The notes: generated by a model not told the origin, from the letters alone. 64,000 nt of DNA from an uncultured Eubacteriales bacterium (GCA_902799045.1 CADBZH010000017.1:1-64000), one strand, 5' to 3'; shown: positions 16,167-25,208, numbered from the stretch's first letter. Program-made: numbers and translations.

Positions 16167-17132
16167 TTGTCCATGGCCAAAACCGCCAAATACTATGTGC
16201 CCGGCGGCAAGCGGATCAACTGGCAGAAGGTGGCGGTCATCGTCGCGTTCGGCATCGTGCCGCTGGCGCTGTTGATCATCTTCACCTATGTGCCCTTCGC
16301 CAAGATGATCCAGTTCAGCTTCTACAACATGAGCTACACCAAGAACAAGGGCTTCGTGGGCTGGCAGAACTATCTGCGCGTGTTCGGCAAGAGCGAATAC
16401 GTAGGCGCGATGCTGCTGAGCCTGTACTACATGGCCGGCGCGGTGGTGCAGCTTTCGCTGGCGCTGTTCTTCGCCTCGATCCTGAGCCTGGAGAGGATCC
16501 GCGGCGCGGGCATCTTCAAGTCCGCCATGTTCTTTCCGTTTCTGGTGAACGGCATCGCCATCGGCTACATCTTCAAGTTCTTCTACACCCGCGGCTTCGT
16601 GCTGGACAGCGTGCTGCAGGCGGTGGGCATACCGCTGGAGAACCTGCCCTACTGGCTGCGCGACCAGAGCATCAACAACTGGTCGCTGGTGTTCACGAGC
16701 CTCTGGAAGTATTGCGGCCAGAACATGATCCTGTTCATCGGCGCCATCGCATCCATCGACCCGACCCTCTACGAGGCGGCCACCATCGACGGCGCGAACC
16801 GCTGGCAGCAGTTTGTGCACATCATCCTGCCGGGCATCAAGACCGTGTTCATGCTGAACCTGATCCTGTCCATCACGGGCTCGCTGTCGGCGTTTGAGCC
16901 GGCCTACGTGGTGGCGGGCATGGGTGCCAACGGCACGGCCACGTTCTTCATCAAGATCCACCAGATGGCCCATGTCTCCGGCAAGGTGGGCCAGGCCTGC
17001 GCCATGGCGATGGTGCTGATGATCCTGATCCTGCTGTTCACCGCCGGCCAGCGCCTGTTCTTCCGCTTCGTGATGAAGGATTCCGACAACACCTTCAACG
17101 CCAAGTCGAACAAGGCCAAGGCGCTTTGGTAA
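16167..17132 (+). CDS. ABC sugar permease, UgpA/MsmF type
   Basis: The protein has about 321 residues. It has six predicted membrane helices and the binding-protein-dependent transport EAA loop (YEAATIDGANRWQQFVHIILPGI). It forms half of the membrane channel. The start is taken as TTG at 16167, 9 bases after AGGAGG (16152-16157); ATG at 16173 is an alternative but is 15 bases from the site. It is followed after 18 bases by the partner permease. Confidence 0.88.
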   Translation: MSMAKTAKYYVPGGKRINWQKVAVIVAFGIVPLALLIIFTYVPFAKMIQFSFYNMSYTKNKGFVGWQNYLRVFGKSEYVGAMLLSLYYMAGAVVQLSLALFFASILSLERIRGAGIFKSAMFFPFLVNGIAIGYIFKFFYTRGFVLDSVLQAVGIPLENLPYWLRDQSINNWSLVFTSLWKYCGQNMILFIGAIASIDPTLYEAATIDGANRWQQFVHIILPGIKTVFMLNLILSITGSLSAFEPAYVVAGMGANGTATFFIKIHQMAHVSGKVGQACAMAMVLMILILLFTAGQRLFFRFVMKDSDNTFNAKSNKAKALW

Positions 17133-17150
17133 GGAAGGGAGGCAGAGAAT

Positions 17151-18026
17151 ATGGCAAACAATACCACTTCCGTCACCGCTTCCAACACCGGCGCGCGCGT
17201 CAAGCGGGGCTTCATCAAATTCCTGGAATACTTTGCGCTGATCTTCGGCTCCTTCGTGGCGCTGCTGCCGATTATTTCCTCGTTCATGATCTCCTTCAAG
17301 ACGAACGCGGAATACGCCTCCACGAACGCCATGACCCCGCCGCAGAACTGGCTGAACTTTGAAAACTATCGCCAGGTGTGGGTGGACGGCGACATGCTGC
17401 GGGCGTTCCTGACGAGCTTCGGCGTGGTCGTCGTCGTGGTGCTGGTGAGCGTGATGATGGGCTCGATGCTGGCCTACGTGCTGAACCGCTTCGCCTTCCC
17501 CGGCAACAACCTGATCCGCAACCTGTTCATGATCGCGACGCTGATTCCCGGCATCGCCATGCAGGTCACCACCTATCAGATCATGAAGAACTTCGGCCTG
17601 CTGAACAGCATCGTGGGCTACATGATCCTGATGAGCGGCACGGACGTCATCTCGATTTACATCTTCCTGCAATTCTTCGAGAACCTGAACGTGGCGCTGG
17701 ACGAATCCGCCGTGCTGGAGGGCTGCACCTACTTCGGCGTGTTCTTCAAGATCCTGCTGCCGCTGACCAAGCCGGCCATCGTGACCGTGGCGGTGCTGAA
17801 GGGCGTGGGCGTGTACAACGAATACTACAACGCCAACCTGTACCTCCAGTCCAACACCTGGCGCACGATCTCCACGGCGCTGTATTCATTCTCCGGCCCC
17901 TTCAAGAGCAGCTACAACATCATCTGCGCGGGCGTTCTGCTGACGCTGATCCCCTCGCTGCTGATCTTCCTGTTCTTCCAGAAGCAGGTCTACGCGGGCC
18001 TGGCGAACGGCTCCGTGAAGGGCTGA
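17151..18026 (+). CDS. ABC sugar permease, UgpE/MsmG type
   Basis: The protein has 291 residues and six predicted membrane helices. The EAA-type loop reads DESAVLEGCTYFGVFFKILLP, with Glu-Gly replacing the usual Asp-Gly-Ala. It pairs with the upstream permease. The ribosome site is GGGAGG. It is followed by a large heptad-arm palindrome, then the GH130 gene. Confidence 0.88.
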   Translation: MANNTTSVTASNTGARVKRGFIKFLEYFALIFGSFVALLPIISSFMISFKTNAEYASTNAMTPPQNWLNFENYRQVWVDGDMLRAFLTSFGVVVVVVLVSVMMGSMLAYVLNRFAFPGNNLIRNLFMIATLIPGIAMQVTTYQIMKNFGLLNSIVGYMILMSGTDVISIYIFLQFFENLNVALDESAVLEGCTYFGVFFKILLPLTKPAIVTVAVLKGVGVYNEYYNANLYLQSNTWRTISTALYSFSGPFKSSYNIICAGVLLTLIPSLLIFLFFQKQVYAGLANGSVKG

Positions 18027-18031
18027 TGAAA

Positions 18032-18188
18032 AGGGAATAGGGAAAAGGCAATAGGCAATAGGGATTGTGGCTGCCGCGCGTTCTATTGCCGTCAGGATAA
18101 TGGCCTGCGTGCAGCGGCTTTTCCTATTGCCTATTCCCTATTCCCTATTCCCTATTGCCTATTCCCTATTTCCTATTGCCTATTGCCT
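18032..18188. repeat. heptad-arm palindrome (F2), longest copy
   Basis: The left arm has five units (AGGGAAT, AGGGAAA, AGGCAAT, AGGCAAT, AGGGATT; 18032-18066). The right arm has nine CTATTNC units in strict 7-base phase (18124-18186). The core contains GTGGCTGCCGCGCG and GCAGCGG. It is the clearest member of this family in the window. Confidence 0.75.
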
Positions 18189-18216
18189 CGAAATGAATCT
18201 GAAAGGTTGGGATACC

Positions 18217-19245
18217 ATGTCCAAGGTCAAGATCCTGAACTGCCAGAGCCTGCCGAACATTCCCTGGCAGGATCGCCCGGCGAACGACACGCACGACGCG
18301 CCCGTCTGGCGCTACAGCGAGAACCCCATCATCGGCCGCAACCCGCTGCCGGGGGTGGCGAGGGTGTTCAACTCCGCCGCCGCGCCCTATGAGGGCGGCT
18401 TCATCGCGCTGTTCCGCGGCGAGCGCACCAACGGCATTCCGATGATCTATCTGGGCCACAGCGCCGACGGCATCCACTGGGACATCGACCCGGAGATGGT
18501 GCCCTTCACCGACGAGGCCGGGAAGCCGCTGATGCCCCGCTATGCCTACGATCCCCGCCTGGTGAAGGTGGAGGACACGTGGTATGCCATGTGGTGCCAG
18601 GACAACTACGGCGCGTCCATCGGCATGGCGAAGACCACCGATTTCAAGACCTTCACCCGCCTGGAGAACCCCTTCATTCCCTTCAACCGCAACGCCGTGC
18701 TGTTCCCGCGGCGGGTGAACGGGCGCTATCAGCTGCTCTCACGGCCGTCAGACAGCGGCCACACGCCCTTCGGCGATATCTGGCTCAGCCAGAGCCCGGA
18801 CATGAAGTTCTGGGGCATGCACCGCCACGTGATGTCCTCCGGCAGCAAGTGGTGGGAGAGCGTGAAGATCGGCTCCGGCGCGGCGCCCATCGAGACCAGC
18901 GAGGGCTGGCTGCTGTTCTACCACGGCGCGTCCAGCACCTGCTCCGGCTTTGTGTATTCCTTCGGCGCGGCGATCCTGGACATCGACGAGCCCAGCCGGG
19001 TGAAGTATCGCTGCGAAAACTTCCTCATCACCCCCGAGGAGTGGTACGAGGAAAAGGGCTTCGTGCCCAGCGTCTGCTTCCCCTGCGCCACGCTGCAGGA
19101 CCCCGACACCGGCCGCATCGCCATCTACTATGGCGCTGCGGATACCTACCTCGCCATGGCCTTCACCGAGATCGACCCACTGGTGGATTACATCAAGGCC
19201 CACAGCGACGTGACCGAGAGCGACGCGGAGATCGGGATTCGATAA
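18217..19245 (+). CDS. GH130 glycoside phosphorylase
   Basis: The protein has 342 residues and a five-bladed beta-propeller. It shows GH130 features: ENPIIGRNPLPGVARVFNSAA at the N-terminus, GHSADGIHW, and the YDPRLV strand carrying the catalytic Asp. GH130 enzymes phosphorolyse beta-mannosides (mannobiose, mannosyl-glucose or manno-oligosaccharides) to mannose 1-phosphate, saving ATP. The subfamily cannot be fixed by eye. It lies downstream of the sugar importer, so the imported product is probably cleaved here. The ATG at 18217 was chosen; an ATG at 18193 lies inside the repeat tail. Confidence 0.85.
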   Translation: MSKVKILNCQSLPNIPWQDRPANDTHDAPVWRYSENPIIGRNPLPGVARVFNSAAAPYEGGFIALFRGERTNGIPMIYLGHSADGIHWDIDPEMVPFTDEAGKPLMPRYAYDPRLVKVEDTWYAMWCQDNYGASIGMAKTTDFKTFTRLENPFIPFNRNAVLFPRRVNGRYQLLSRPSDSGHTPFGDIWLSQSPDMKFWGMHRHVMSSGSKWWESVKIGSGAAPIETSEGWLLFYHGASSTCSGFVYSFGAAILDIDEPSRVKYRCENFLITPEEWYEEKGFVPSVCFPCATLQDPDTGRIAIYYGAADTYLAMAFTEIDPLVDYIKAHSDVTESDAEIGIR

Positions 19246-19297
19246 CAACATTCCTCTGGGAGGTGTCGAAGGGGCGCAAGCCCCTCTGACATAAGAT

Positions 19298-19326
19298 CGG
19301 CCCTGGCGACATGTGCGTCAGGGCCG
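19298..19326 (+). terminator. hairpin after the GH130 gene
   Basis: CGGCCCTG (19298-19305) pairs with CAGGGCCG (19319-19326), followed by TAGAATTTTAT. It is a likely terminator of the importer-phosphorylase operon. Confidence 0.6.
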
Positions 19327-19437
19327 TAGAATTTTATCGGAGGGAAATCCCATTTACCCGGAGAGAAAATTCTCTCCTTGCGGATTTTGCGACCGGATGG
19401 CCTTCAGGCCTCAAGCAAAAATCCGGAGGGGGTGGCA

Positions 19438-19465
19438 GTGGCGGGGGAGCTTGCTCCCCCGCCAC
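19438..19465. terminator. bidirectional hairpin between convergent genes
   Basis: GTGGCGGGGGAGC (19438-19450) pairs perfectly with 19453-19465 around TT. It lies only 4 bases past the ccsA stop. An additional CGGATTTTGC / GCAAAAATCCG pair sits at 19381-19425. Together they separate the plus-strand operon from the minus-strand one. Confidence 0.65.
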
Positions 19466-19468
19466 AAA

Positions 19469-20284
19469 TCATGCGTAAGAATGCACGCCCGGCAGGAACG
19501 TATTCACGCCGATATACGTGAAGATCACGCAGGCGAAGCCCACCACGGCGAAGATGGCGGCGGCGCGGCCCTGCCAGCCCCGGCGCAGGCGCAGGTGCAG
19601 GTAGGCGGCGTAGATGATCCAGGTGACCAGCGACCAGGTCTCCTTCGGGTCCCAGGACCAGTAGCTGCCCCAGGCCCGCTCGGCCCAGATCGCGCCGGTG
19701 ACGATGGTGAACGTCAAAAACAGCAGCCCCAGCGACACGCTGCGATAGGCGATCACGTCCAGCTTTTCCCGGTTCGGGATGTGCTGGTCCAGGAAGCCGC
19801 TGTTGCGCATGCGGTCGCGCAGCAGGAAGATCACGCCCAGCACGAAGCTGACGCCGAAGGCCCCGTAGGCGATGATGGCCGTGGAGACGTGGAAGCCCAG
19901 CCAGTTGCTGCGCAGCGCCGGCATCAGCGATCGCACTTCCTTGCTCTGCATGGCTGCGTAGCCGATGATCAGGAACGTCACCGGCGAGGCGAAGGCCCCC
20001 AGCACCGGGAATTTGAACCGCAGCACGAAGATCAGGCTCACCAGGCACAGGCCCCAGGCGAAGGAGGTGGCGAATTCATACTGGTTCGTCAGCGGCAGCC
20101 GCCCCGCGCCGATGCCCCGGCAGATCAGCGCCGCCGTGTGCAGCGCCAGCCCCGCCGCCTGAAGCCCGATGGCGACCTTCGCCACGCCGTCCTTCTTCAC
20201 CGCGATGAACGCGAAGTACAGCAGCATCGCCGCGAAATAGAGCAGCATGACGATTGTGAAGAGGGTGTTTTCGATTTGCAGCAT
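19469..20284 (-). CDS. ccsA: cytochrome c assembly protein CcsA/ResC
   Basis: The protein has 271 residues and about eight membrane helices. It has the tryptophan-rich heme-handling motif WGSYWSWDPKETWSLVTW typical of CcsA/ResC/CcmC. With ResB it exports heme and ligates it to CxxCH motifs on the outer face (system II). The ATG at 20284 follows AAGGAG; upstream in-frame residues come from intergenic repeats. It is the last gene of the rnf-nrfA operon, so its client is most likely the multiheme cytochrome encoded two genes upstream. Confidence 0.9.
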   Translation of the reverse strand: MLQIENTLFTIVMLLYFAAMLLYFAFIAVKKDGVAKVAIGLQAAGLALHTAALICRGIGAGRLPLTNQYEFATSFAWGLCLVSLIFVLRFKFPVLGAFASPVTFLIIGYAAMQSKEVRSLMPALRSNWLGFHVSTAIIAYGAFGVSFVLGVIFLLRDRMRNSGFLDQHIPNREKLDVIAYRSVSLGLLFLTFTIVTGAIWAERAWGSYWSWDPKETWSLVTWIIYAAYLHLRLRRGWQGRAAAIFAVVGFACVIFTYIGVNTFLPGVHSYA

Positions 20285-20302
20285 ACTGTTTCTCCTTTGC
20301 TT

Positions 20303-20450
20303 GGGGATGGGGGAAGGGGAGTGAGGAGGGTGGAGTGAGGAGGGTGGAGTTCCGGTGGAAATCCTTCGGATTTCTTTGATCCGTGGAGACCGGAATGCCA
20401 CGGCGCGCTTTCAGGGCTCCTCGCAATGTCGCAGGCTCAGGCCGATTCGC
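20303..20450. repeat. heptad arm plus family-C repeat in resB-ccsA gap
   Basis: From 20303 to 20350 the sequence is in 7-base phase (GGGGATG GGGGAAG GGGAGTG AGGAGGG TGGAGTG AGGAGGG). It is followed by GGTGGAAATCCTTCGGATTT and a GCCACGG...CTCGCAATG segment, shared with 33505-33706 and 54224-54408. This repeat sits inside an operon. Confidence 0.5.
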
Positions 20451-20451
20451 G

Positions 20452-21747
20452 TCATTCCTCGTTCGACGCCGTACCCGCCGCCCGCTCGAAGTCCTCGCGC
20501 CAGATCGCCCCGCCCTTCCGGCAGCGCCCGTGCACGGTCCAGCCGCCGTCGTCCTGACGGATGGCCCAGGCCCTGGCGGGCTGGACGTAGAACGCCAGCA
20601 GCAGGCCCAGCATCGTGACCAGGCCGCCGACGAGGGCGAGGGGCGTGAAGCGGTCGCGCTTGACGGAGATGAGCGTGTAGCTCTGGGGATCGGTGAAGGT
20701 GACGGTGTATTCGTCGATGGTCAGCTCCTCGTCCGCCATCAGCGCGTTCATGCCCAGCACCTGCCCCTGGTAGTAGACCGAATAGAGCCAGGCCGGATGG
20801 TTCAGCTGGCCGGAAGCCGTGGACGGGCCCTCGCCGGGAACGAACCGATAGTCCGGGTAGAAGGCGTTCAGCACTACCACCAGCTCCGGCTTGTCCGCCA
20901 CGGGCAGGTATTCGCCGGCGCAGATCACCGCCTCCTGCAGCGGCTCGCCGTCCTTGGCGATGTTCACCTTCCCGGCCCAGCCGGTGGAGTTCTGGTAGAA
21001 CTTCATGCCGAACAGGGTGGCGGGCTGGTTCACGCGGATCTCGGCGCTCTGGCTGGGCGCGCCGTCGGCGTTCATGTCGTAGACGGTGATTTTCGCGGTG
21101 TACTGCTCCACGGTGTCGTCGTCGCGCAGGCCCACGGTGAAATCGTCGATTTGCAGCATGCGGCCGGTGTCCCCGATGGGCTTCACGTCGCCCGGCACGC
21201 CGTAGACGGCGTACTGCTCCTGGGTCATCTGCCCCAGGCCGAAGCCCAGGATCAGCAGCAGGATGCCCAGGTGGCACACCCAGGCGCCCCACAGGCCCGC
21301 CCGGTGCTTCGAGGCGAACAGGGCTTCGCGGCCGTCCTCCGTCTGGCAGGCAATGGGCGCGGGCATGCGCAGGCGCGCGAACACGGCCCGCGGGTCCGCG
21401 ATGTTCGCGGCGGAGACGTCGCCCGGGTCCTTCAGCGCGCCCTCGGGGCGGCCCTCCGCCTTCGCGAGGCGGATCAGCCGGGGCAGCCGCGTCAGGTTGC
21501 ACAGCGTCAGGTTCAGGCACAGGAAGCCGGTGATGGCGATGAACCAGGCGCTGTGGAAGGCGTCGTCCAGCCCCAGCGCCAGGATCAACGCCGCCGTGCG
21601 CTCGGAGTAGCGCTGGGCGTACCAGTCGTAGCTCTGTCCCTGGGTGACCAGGCTGCCCACCGAGCACGCGACGGCCAGCACCACCAGCAGGGCGATGGCG
21701 AAGCGCATCGAGGCGATGAATTTGTAGATTCTCTTGAAAACACTCAT
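20452..21747 (-). CDS. resB: cytochrome c biogenesis protein ResB
   Basis: The protein has 431 residues. There are membrane helices near 10-35, 60-85, 155-180 and 385-405, with a large extracytoplasmic domain between the last two. This is the ResB/Ccs1 layout. The N-terminus (FIASMRFAIALLVVLAVACSVGSL) is characteristic of the family. It partners with CcsA/ResC to attach heme covalently. It lies 53 bases after nrfA in the same direction. Confidence 0.9.
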   Translation of the reverse strand: MSVFKRIYKFIASMRFAIALLVVLAVACSVGSLVTQGQSYDWYAQRYSERTAALILALGLDDAFHSAWFIAITGFLCLNLTLCNLTRLPRLIRLAKAEGRPEGALKDPGDVSAANIADPRAVFARLRMPAPIACQTEDGREALFASKHRAGLWGAWVCHLGILLLILGFGLGQMTQEQYAVYGVPGDVKPIGDTGRMLQIDDFTVGLRDDDTVEQYTAKITVYDMNADGAPSQSAEIRVNQPATLFGMKFYQNSTGWAGKVNIAKDGEPLQEAVICAGEYLPVADKPELVVVLNAFYPDYRFVPGEGPSTASGQLNHPAWLYSVYYQGQVLGMNALMADEELTIDEYTVTFTDPQSYTLISVKRDRFTPLALVGGLVTMLGLLLAFYVQPARAWAIRQDDGGWTVHGRCRKGGAIWREDFERAAGTASNEE

Positions 21748-21800
21748 TTTGCTTCAAAAAACGGGGGCGTCGTTGCGACGCCCCTGCGGGAATTTCCTTG

Positions 21801-23093
21801 CTATGCGTCTTCCGCGTCCAGCAGCGCCATGGCCTCGCCGATCTTCGCCTCGGCGGTGTCCAGGCAGCGCATGGACAGCTCGGAGTTGTGCGCGCCCTCG
21901 GAGTTCTCGACATAGCAGAAGTCGAAGAACCACTGGGCCTCGCGGTGCAGCCTGCGCACGGCCTCCAGGTCCTCCTCGGCCCACGTGCCGGAGGCCGCGG
22001 CGTCGGCCAGGGCCGTCTTCATGGCGCTGAGGGCGTTGCCCACCTCGGTTTCCCGGGCGGTGACGCGATCCTGGATGCCGCGCACCATCTTCACCATGTC
22101 GGTGTCGCCGTGGCAGGTGGCGCAGTTCTCCAGCAGCATCTGGTTTTCCAGCGGGCTCACCAGCAGGTGGCTGTGGTACACGGCGCCGTCCTCGCTCATC
22201 TCCATGGGCATGTGGCAGTCCGCGCAGTTGAGCAGCGCGGCGTGCTTGCCGGACAGGAAGGTCTCCATCTCCGGGTGCTGGGCCTTGAGCAGGCGGGTGC
22301 CGGTGCTCTCCTGGGTCCAGTCGGCAAAGTCGATGGAATCGTAGTAGGCCAGGATCGCCTCGGGGGTCATGGCGGCCACGCCGTCATAGGGCATCATGGT
22401 CTCGCTGTCGGCGGGGGTGAAGTAGTATTCGATGTGGCACTGGCCGCAGGACAGCGTGGCCGGGTCGATGGCGGCGGCGTTCTCGCCCAGGGCCTTGTTC
22501 ACGTAGCTGTGGGTCACCACCAGGGCGCCGCCGTTGCCGGCGTCGTTGCCGTGGCAGGTGTAGCAGCTGACGTTCTCCTCCATCATGGCCTCGACCTCTT
22601 CAAAGGGCATGCTGTACACGCCCACGCCCTGGTCGTTCACTAGCTTGGCGAAGTTCGGGGTCTTGCAGGTCAGGCAGTTGGCCTTGGCGTGGGGGCGCTG
22701 GGTCTTGTGCACGTCCTCCAGCGTGTATTCGTGGCCGCGGGCGCTGCCGTAATCCTTGGCGAAGCCGTAGCCCTCGTAGATGTTGACGAGGTACGGGTCC
22801 TCCTCCAGATAGTCGGTCACGTAGCTGTTCTTGGAATTGTCGCCCATCGTGGCCACGATTTCCGGGTACACCGCGGCCCAGTCGGAGGCGTTCACGGTGC
22901 CGTCCCTGCCGGTGGCCTCGGGGGCCTCCACGTTCAGATACTGAATGTCCGAGCGCGAAAGCGGGCCCAGCTCGCCGCGGTTTTGCAGGTGGTACATCAG
23001 CTTGCCGCCGGTGAACAGGCCCGCCAGGCCCAGCACCGTCGCGACCACCACCGCGCCCGCGCCGATCAGTTTGATGCGTTGCTTCTTATCCAT
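21801..23093 (-). CDS. nrfA: NrfA-type pentaheme cytochrome c nitrite reductase
   Basis: The protein has 430 residues. An uncleaved N-terminal membrane anchor (about 10-30) precedes five heme motifs: CLTCK (140-144), CYTCH (177-181), CGQCH (216-220), CADCH (290-294) and CATCH (324-328). The single CxxCK heme is the hallmark of NrfA, which reduces nitrite to ammonium with six electrons outside the membrane. It is somewhat shorter than the E. coli enzyme. No nrfH-like electron donor is present. Upstream neighbours are the Rnf genes and downstream ones are resB-ccsA, so Rnf subunits are candidate electron donors. The ribosome site is GAGGAGG. Confidence 0.88.
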   Translation of the reverse strand: MDKKQRIKLIGAGAVVVATVLGLAGLFTGGKLMYHLQNRGELGPLSRSDIQYLNVEAPEATGRDGTVNASDWAAVYPEIVATMGDNSKNSYVTDYLEEDPYLVNIYEGYGFAKDYGSARGHEYTLEDVHKTQRPHAKANCLTCKTPNFAKLVNDQGVGVYSMPFEEVEAMMEENVSCYTCHGNDAGNGGALVVTHSYVNKALGENAAAIDPATLSCGQCHIEYYFTPADSETMMPYDGVAAMTPEAILAYYDSIDFADWTQESTGTRLLKAQHPEMETFLSGKHAALLNCADCHMPMEMSEDGAVYHSHLLVSPLENQMLLENCATCHGDTDMVKMVRGIQDRVTARETEVGNALSAMKTALADAAASGTWAEEDLEAVRRLHREAQWFFDFCYVENSEGAHNSELSMRCLDTAEAKIGEAMALLDAEDA

Positions 23094-23108
23094 GGTATGC
23101 CTCCTCGA

Positions 23109-23930
23109 TCACGCGGGAATATCCTGCCGCGCTTCATCGCGCACCGGCGGGGTGATGACCCTCACCGGGCACTTCTCGGCGCACTTGCCGCACTGGACGC
23201 AATTTTCGTAATTCACGTGGGCCAGGCTGTTCTCCACGTGGATGGCGTCGTACTCGCACTGGCGGGTGCACACGCCGCAGCCGATGCAGCCCGCGGAGCA
23301 GACCTTCTTCACCATCGGGCCGCGATCGTGGTTGGAGCAGCGCACCGCCACCCGCTTGAATTCGGGCACCAGCTCGATCAGGCCGCGGGGGCACGCCTTC
23401 ACGCACAGGCCGCAGCCCACGCATTTCTTGCGGTTCACCATCGCCACGCCGTCGATCACGCGGATGGCGTCCTGCGGGCAGACAGTGGCGCAGGAGCCGA
23501 AGCCCAGGCAGCCGTAGCCGCAGTCCGTGACGTTCAAGCCGGCCAGGACGGCGCTTCGGCAGTCCTGGATGCCGATGTAGTTGCCCTGGTTGTGGGTGGC
23601 CTCGCAGGTGCCCGCGCAGCGCACGAACGCCACCTTGCGCTCCACCGCCCCGGCGTCCACGCCCATGATGGCGGCCACCTGCTTCGCCACCGGCGTGCCG
23701 CCCACGGGGCAGCCGTTGGCCGGGGCCTCGCCGCTGGCGATGGCGGCGGCCATGGCGTCGCAGCCGGCGTAGCCGCAGGCGCCGCAGTTGTTGCCGGGCA
23801 GCACCTCGCGCACGGCGCTTTCGCGTTCGTCCACCTTCACTTCAAACTTCTTGCCGGTATAGACCAGGCCCGCGCCGACCACGATGCCGATCACGGCGAT
23901 CACCAGCGTTGTAATGACAATCGTCTGCAT
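23109..23930 (-). CDS. rnfB: Rnf complex subunit B
   Basis: The protein has 273 residues. One N-terminal membrane helix is followed by the four-cysteine [4Fe-4S] motif CGACGYAGC...GCPVGG (49-75). Ferredoxin-type clusters follow: CGYGCLGFGSCATVCP, CVGCGLCVKACP, CIGCGVCTRQC and CVQCGKCAEKCP. RnfB accepts electrons from ferredoxin. It lies between rnfA and nrfA with 13- and 15-base gaps. Confidence 0.93.
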   Translation of the reverse strand: MQTIVITTLVIAVIGIVVGAGLVYTGKKFEVKVDERESAVREVLPGNNCGACGYAGCDAMAAAIASGEAPANGCPVGGTPVAKQVAAIMGVDAGAVERKVAFVRCAGTCEATHNQGNYIGIQDCRSAVLAGLNVTDCGYGCLGFGSCATVCPQDAIRVIDGVAMVNRKKCVGCGLCVKACPRGLIELVPEFKRVAVRCSNHDRGPMVKKVCSAGCIGCGVCTRQCEYDAIHVENSLAHVNYENCVQCGKCAEKCPVRVITPPVRDEARQDIPA

Positions 23931-23943
23931 ATCGACACCTCCA

Positions 23944-24525
23944 TCAGAACGACAGGCCGGAGAAGCCCAGGAACGCGATGGACATCAGCGCCGCGGAGAT
24001 CAGCACGATGGGCGCGCCGCGCAGCGGGGCGGGCAGGTCTTCCTCGTGGATGCGGCTGCGGATGCCCGCCAGCAGCACGATGGCGATGGTGTAACCCACG
24101 GCCGTGCCGAAGCCGGAGAGCACGCTCTCGATGAAGTTATAGCCGTCCTGCACGTTGGTCAGGGCCACGCCCAGCACGGCGCAGTTGGTGGTGATCAGCG
24201 GCAGGTAGATGCCCAGCGCCTTGTACACGGCGGGGGATTTCTTCTTCAGGAACATCTCCACCACCTGCACCAGCGCGGCGATCACCAGGATGAACACGAT
24301 GGTCTTCATGAAGTCCAGGCCCAGCGGGGCGAGGACGAAATCGTAGAGCAAGCTCGCCACGGCGCTGGCGATGGTGATGACGAAGATCACCGCGCCGCCG
24401 AGGGAAGCGCTGGCCTTCATCTGCTTGGATACGCCCAGGAATGAGCAGATGCCCAGGAACTGGTTCAGCACCACGTTGTTGATCAGGGCGCCGGAAATGA
24501 TGATGAGGATCAGGTTGTGGTTCAC
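23944..24525 (-). CDS. rnfA: Rnf complex subunit A
   Basis: The protein has 193 residues and six predicted membrane helices. It carries NNVVLNQFLGICSFLGVS near the N-terminus and TTNCAVLG in the centre, the Cys-bearing segments that share an iron-sulfur cluster with RnfE. The start overlaps the rnfE stop by 4 bases. Confidence 0.93.
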   Translation of the reverse strand: MNHNLILIIISGALINNVVLNQFLGICSFLGVSKQMKASASLGGAVIFVITIASAVASLLYDFVLAPLGLDFMKTIVFILVIAALVQVVEMFLKKKSPAVYKALGIYLPLITTNCAVLGVALTNVQDGYNFIESVLSGFGTAVGYTIAIVLLAGIRSRIHEEDLPAPLRGAPIVLISAALMSIAFLGFSGLSF

Positions 24526-25208
24526 TTGCCGGTCACCTCCTCAGACTTGACGCAGGCCTTGGCGCAGTTGGCGCACACGCCGTCGCAGCCGCTCTCCACC
24601 AGCTTGCGCTGGCGCGTCTTGATGCCCAGGGCGTTCATCACCGCGATGATCAGGGCGATGATGAGGAACGCTCCCGGAGGCTGCACGAAGATGCCCATCG
24701 GCTCGACGCCGGCCGGCAGGAAGGGGACGCCGAAGGCCGTGCCGTTGCCCAGCGCCTCGCGCAGCAGGCCGGCCAGGGTCAGCGCCAGCGTGAAGCCCAG
24801 GCCCATGCCCACGCCGTCCATCACGGAGAGCAGGGGGGTGTGCTTGTTGGCGTAGGCCTCCGCGCGGCCCAGGATGATGCAGTTCACGACGATCAGCGGG
24901 ATATAGATGCCCAGGGCCGTGTACAGCGAGGGCAGGTAGGCCTCGATCAGCAGCTCCGTCACCGTCACCAGCGAGGCCACCACCACGATGTAGGCCGGCA
25001 GGCGCACCTGGTCCGGAATGACCTTGCGCATCAGGCTGATCACCAGGTTGGACAGGATCAGCACCGCCGTGGTGGACAGGCCCATGCCGATGCCGTTCAT
25101 CGCCCGGGTGGACACGGCCAGCGTCGGGCACATGCCCAGCATCAGTATCAGCGTCGGGTTTTCCTTCACGACGCCGTTGTACAGGCGTTCGAGGTATTTG
25201 TTCATCAC
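24522..25208 (-). CDS. rnfE: Rnf complex subunit E
   Basis: The protein has 228 residues and six predicted membrane helices. LMLGMCPTLAVST and VNCIILGRAEA are the conserved half-site segments paired with RnfA. After the last helix there is a soluble tail with CDGVCANCAKAC, a compact four-cysteine motif that could bind metal or a cluster. Translation overlaps both neighbours by 4 bases. Confidence 0.92.
   Translation of the reverse strand: MMNKYLERLYNGVVKENPTLILMLGMCPTLAVSTRAMNGIGMGLSTTAVLILSNLVISLMRKVIPDQVRLPAYIVVVASLVTVTELLIEAYLPSLYTALGIYIPLIVVNCIILGRAEAYANKHTPLLSVMDGVGMGLGFTLALTLAGLLREALGNGTAFGVPFLPAGVEPMGIFVQPPGAFLIIALIIAVMNALGIKTRQRKLVESGCDGVCANCAKACVKSEEVTGK

Noticed and set aside
18124-18188. 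CTATTNC heptads as a CRISPR array or telomere-like end
   Set aside because: The units are only 7 bases with no spacers, and the chromosome continues on both sides. They form a palindrome with 18032-18066.
19313-20338. A 341-residue plus-strand frame opposite ccsA
   Set aside because: It is antisense to a clear membrane protein gene with a WWD heme motif, and its composition is shadow-like.
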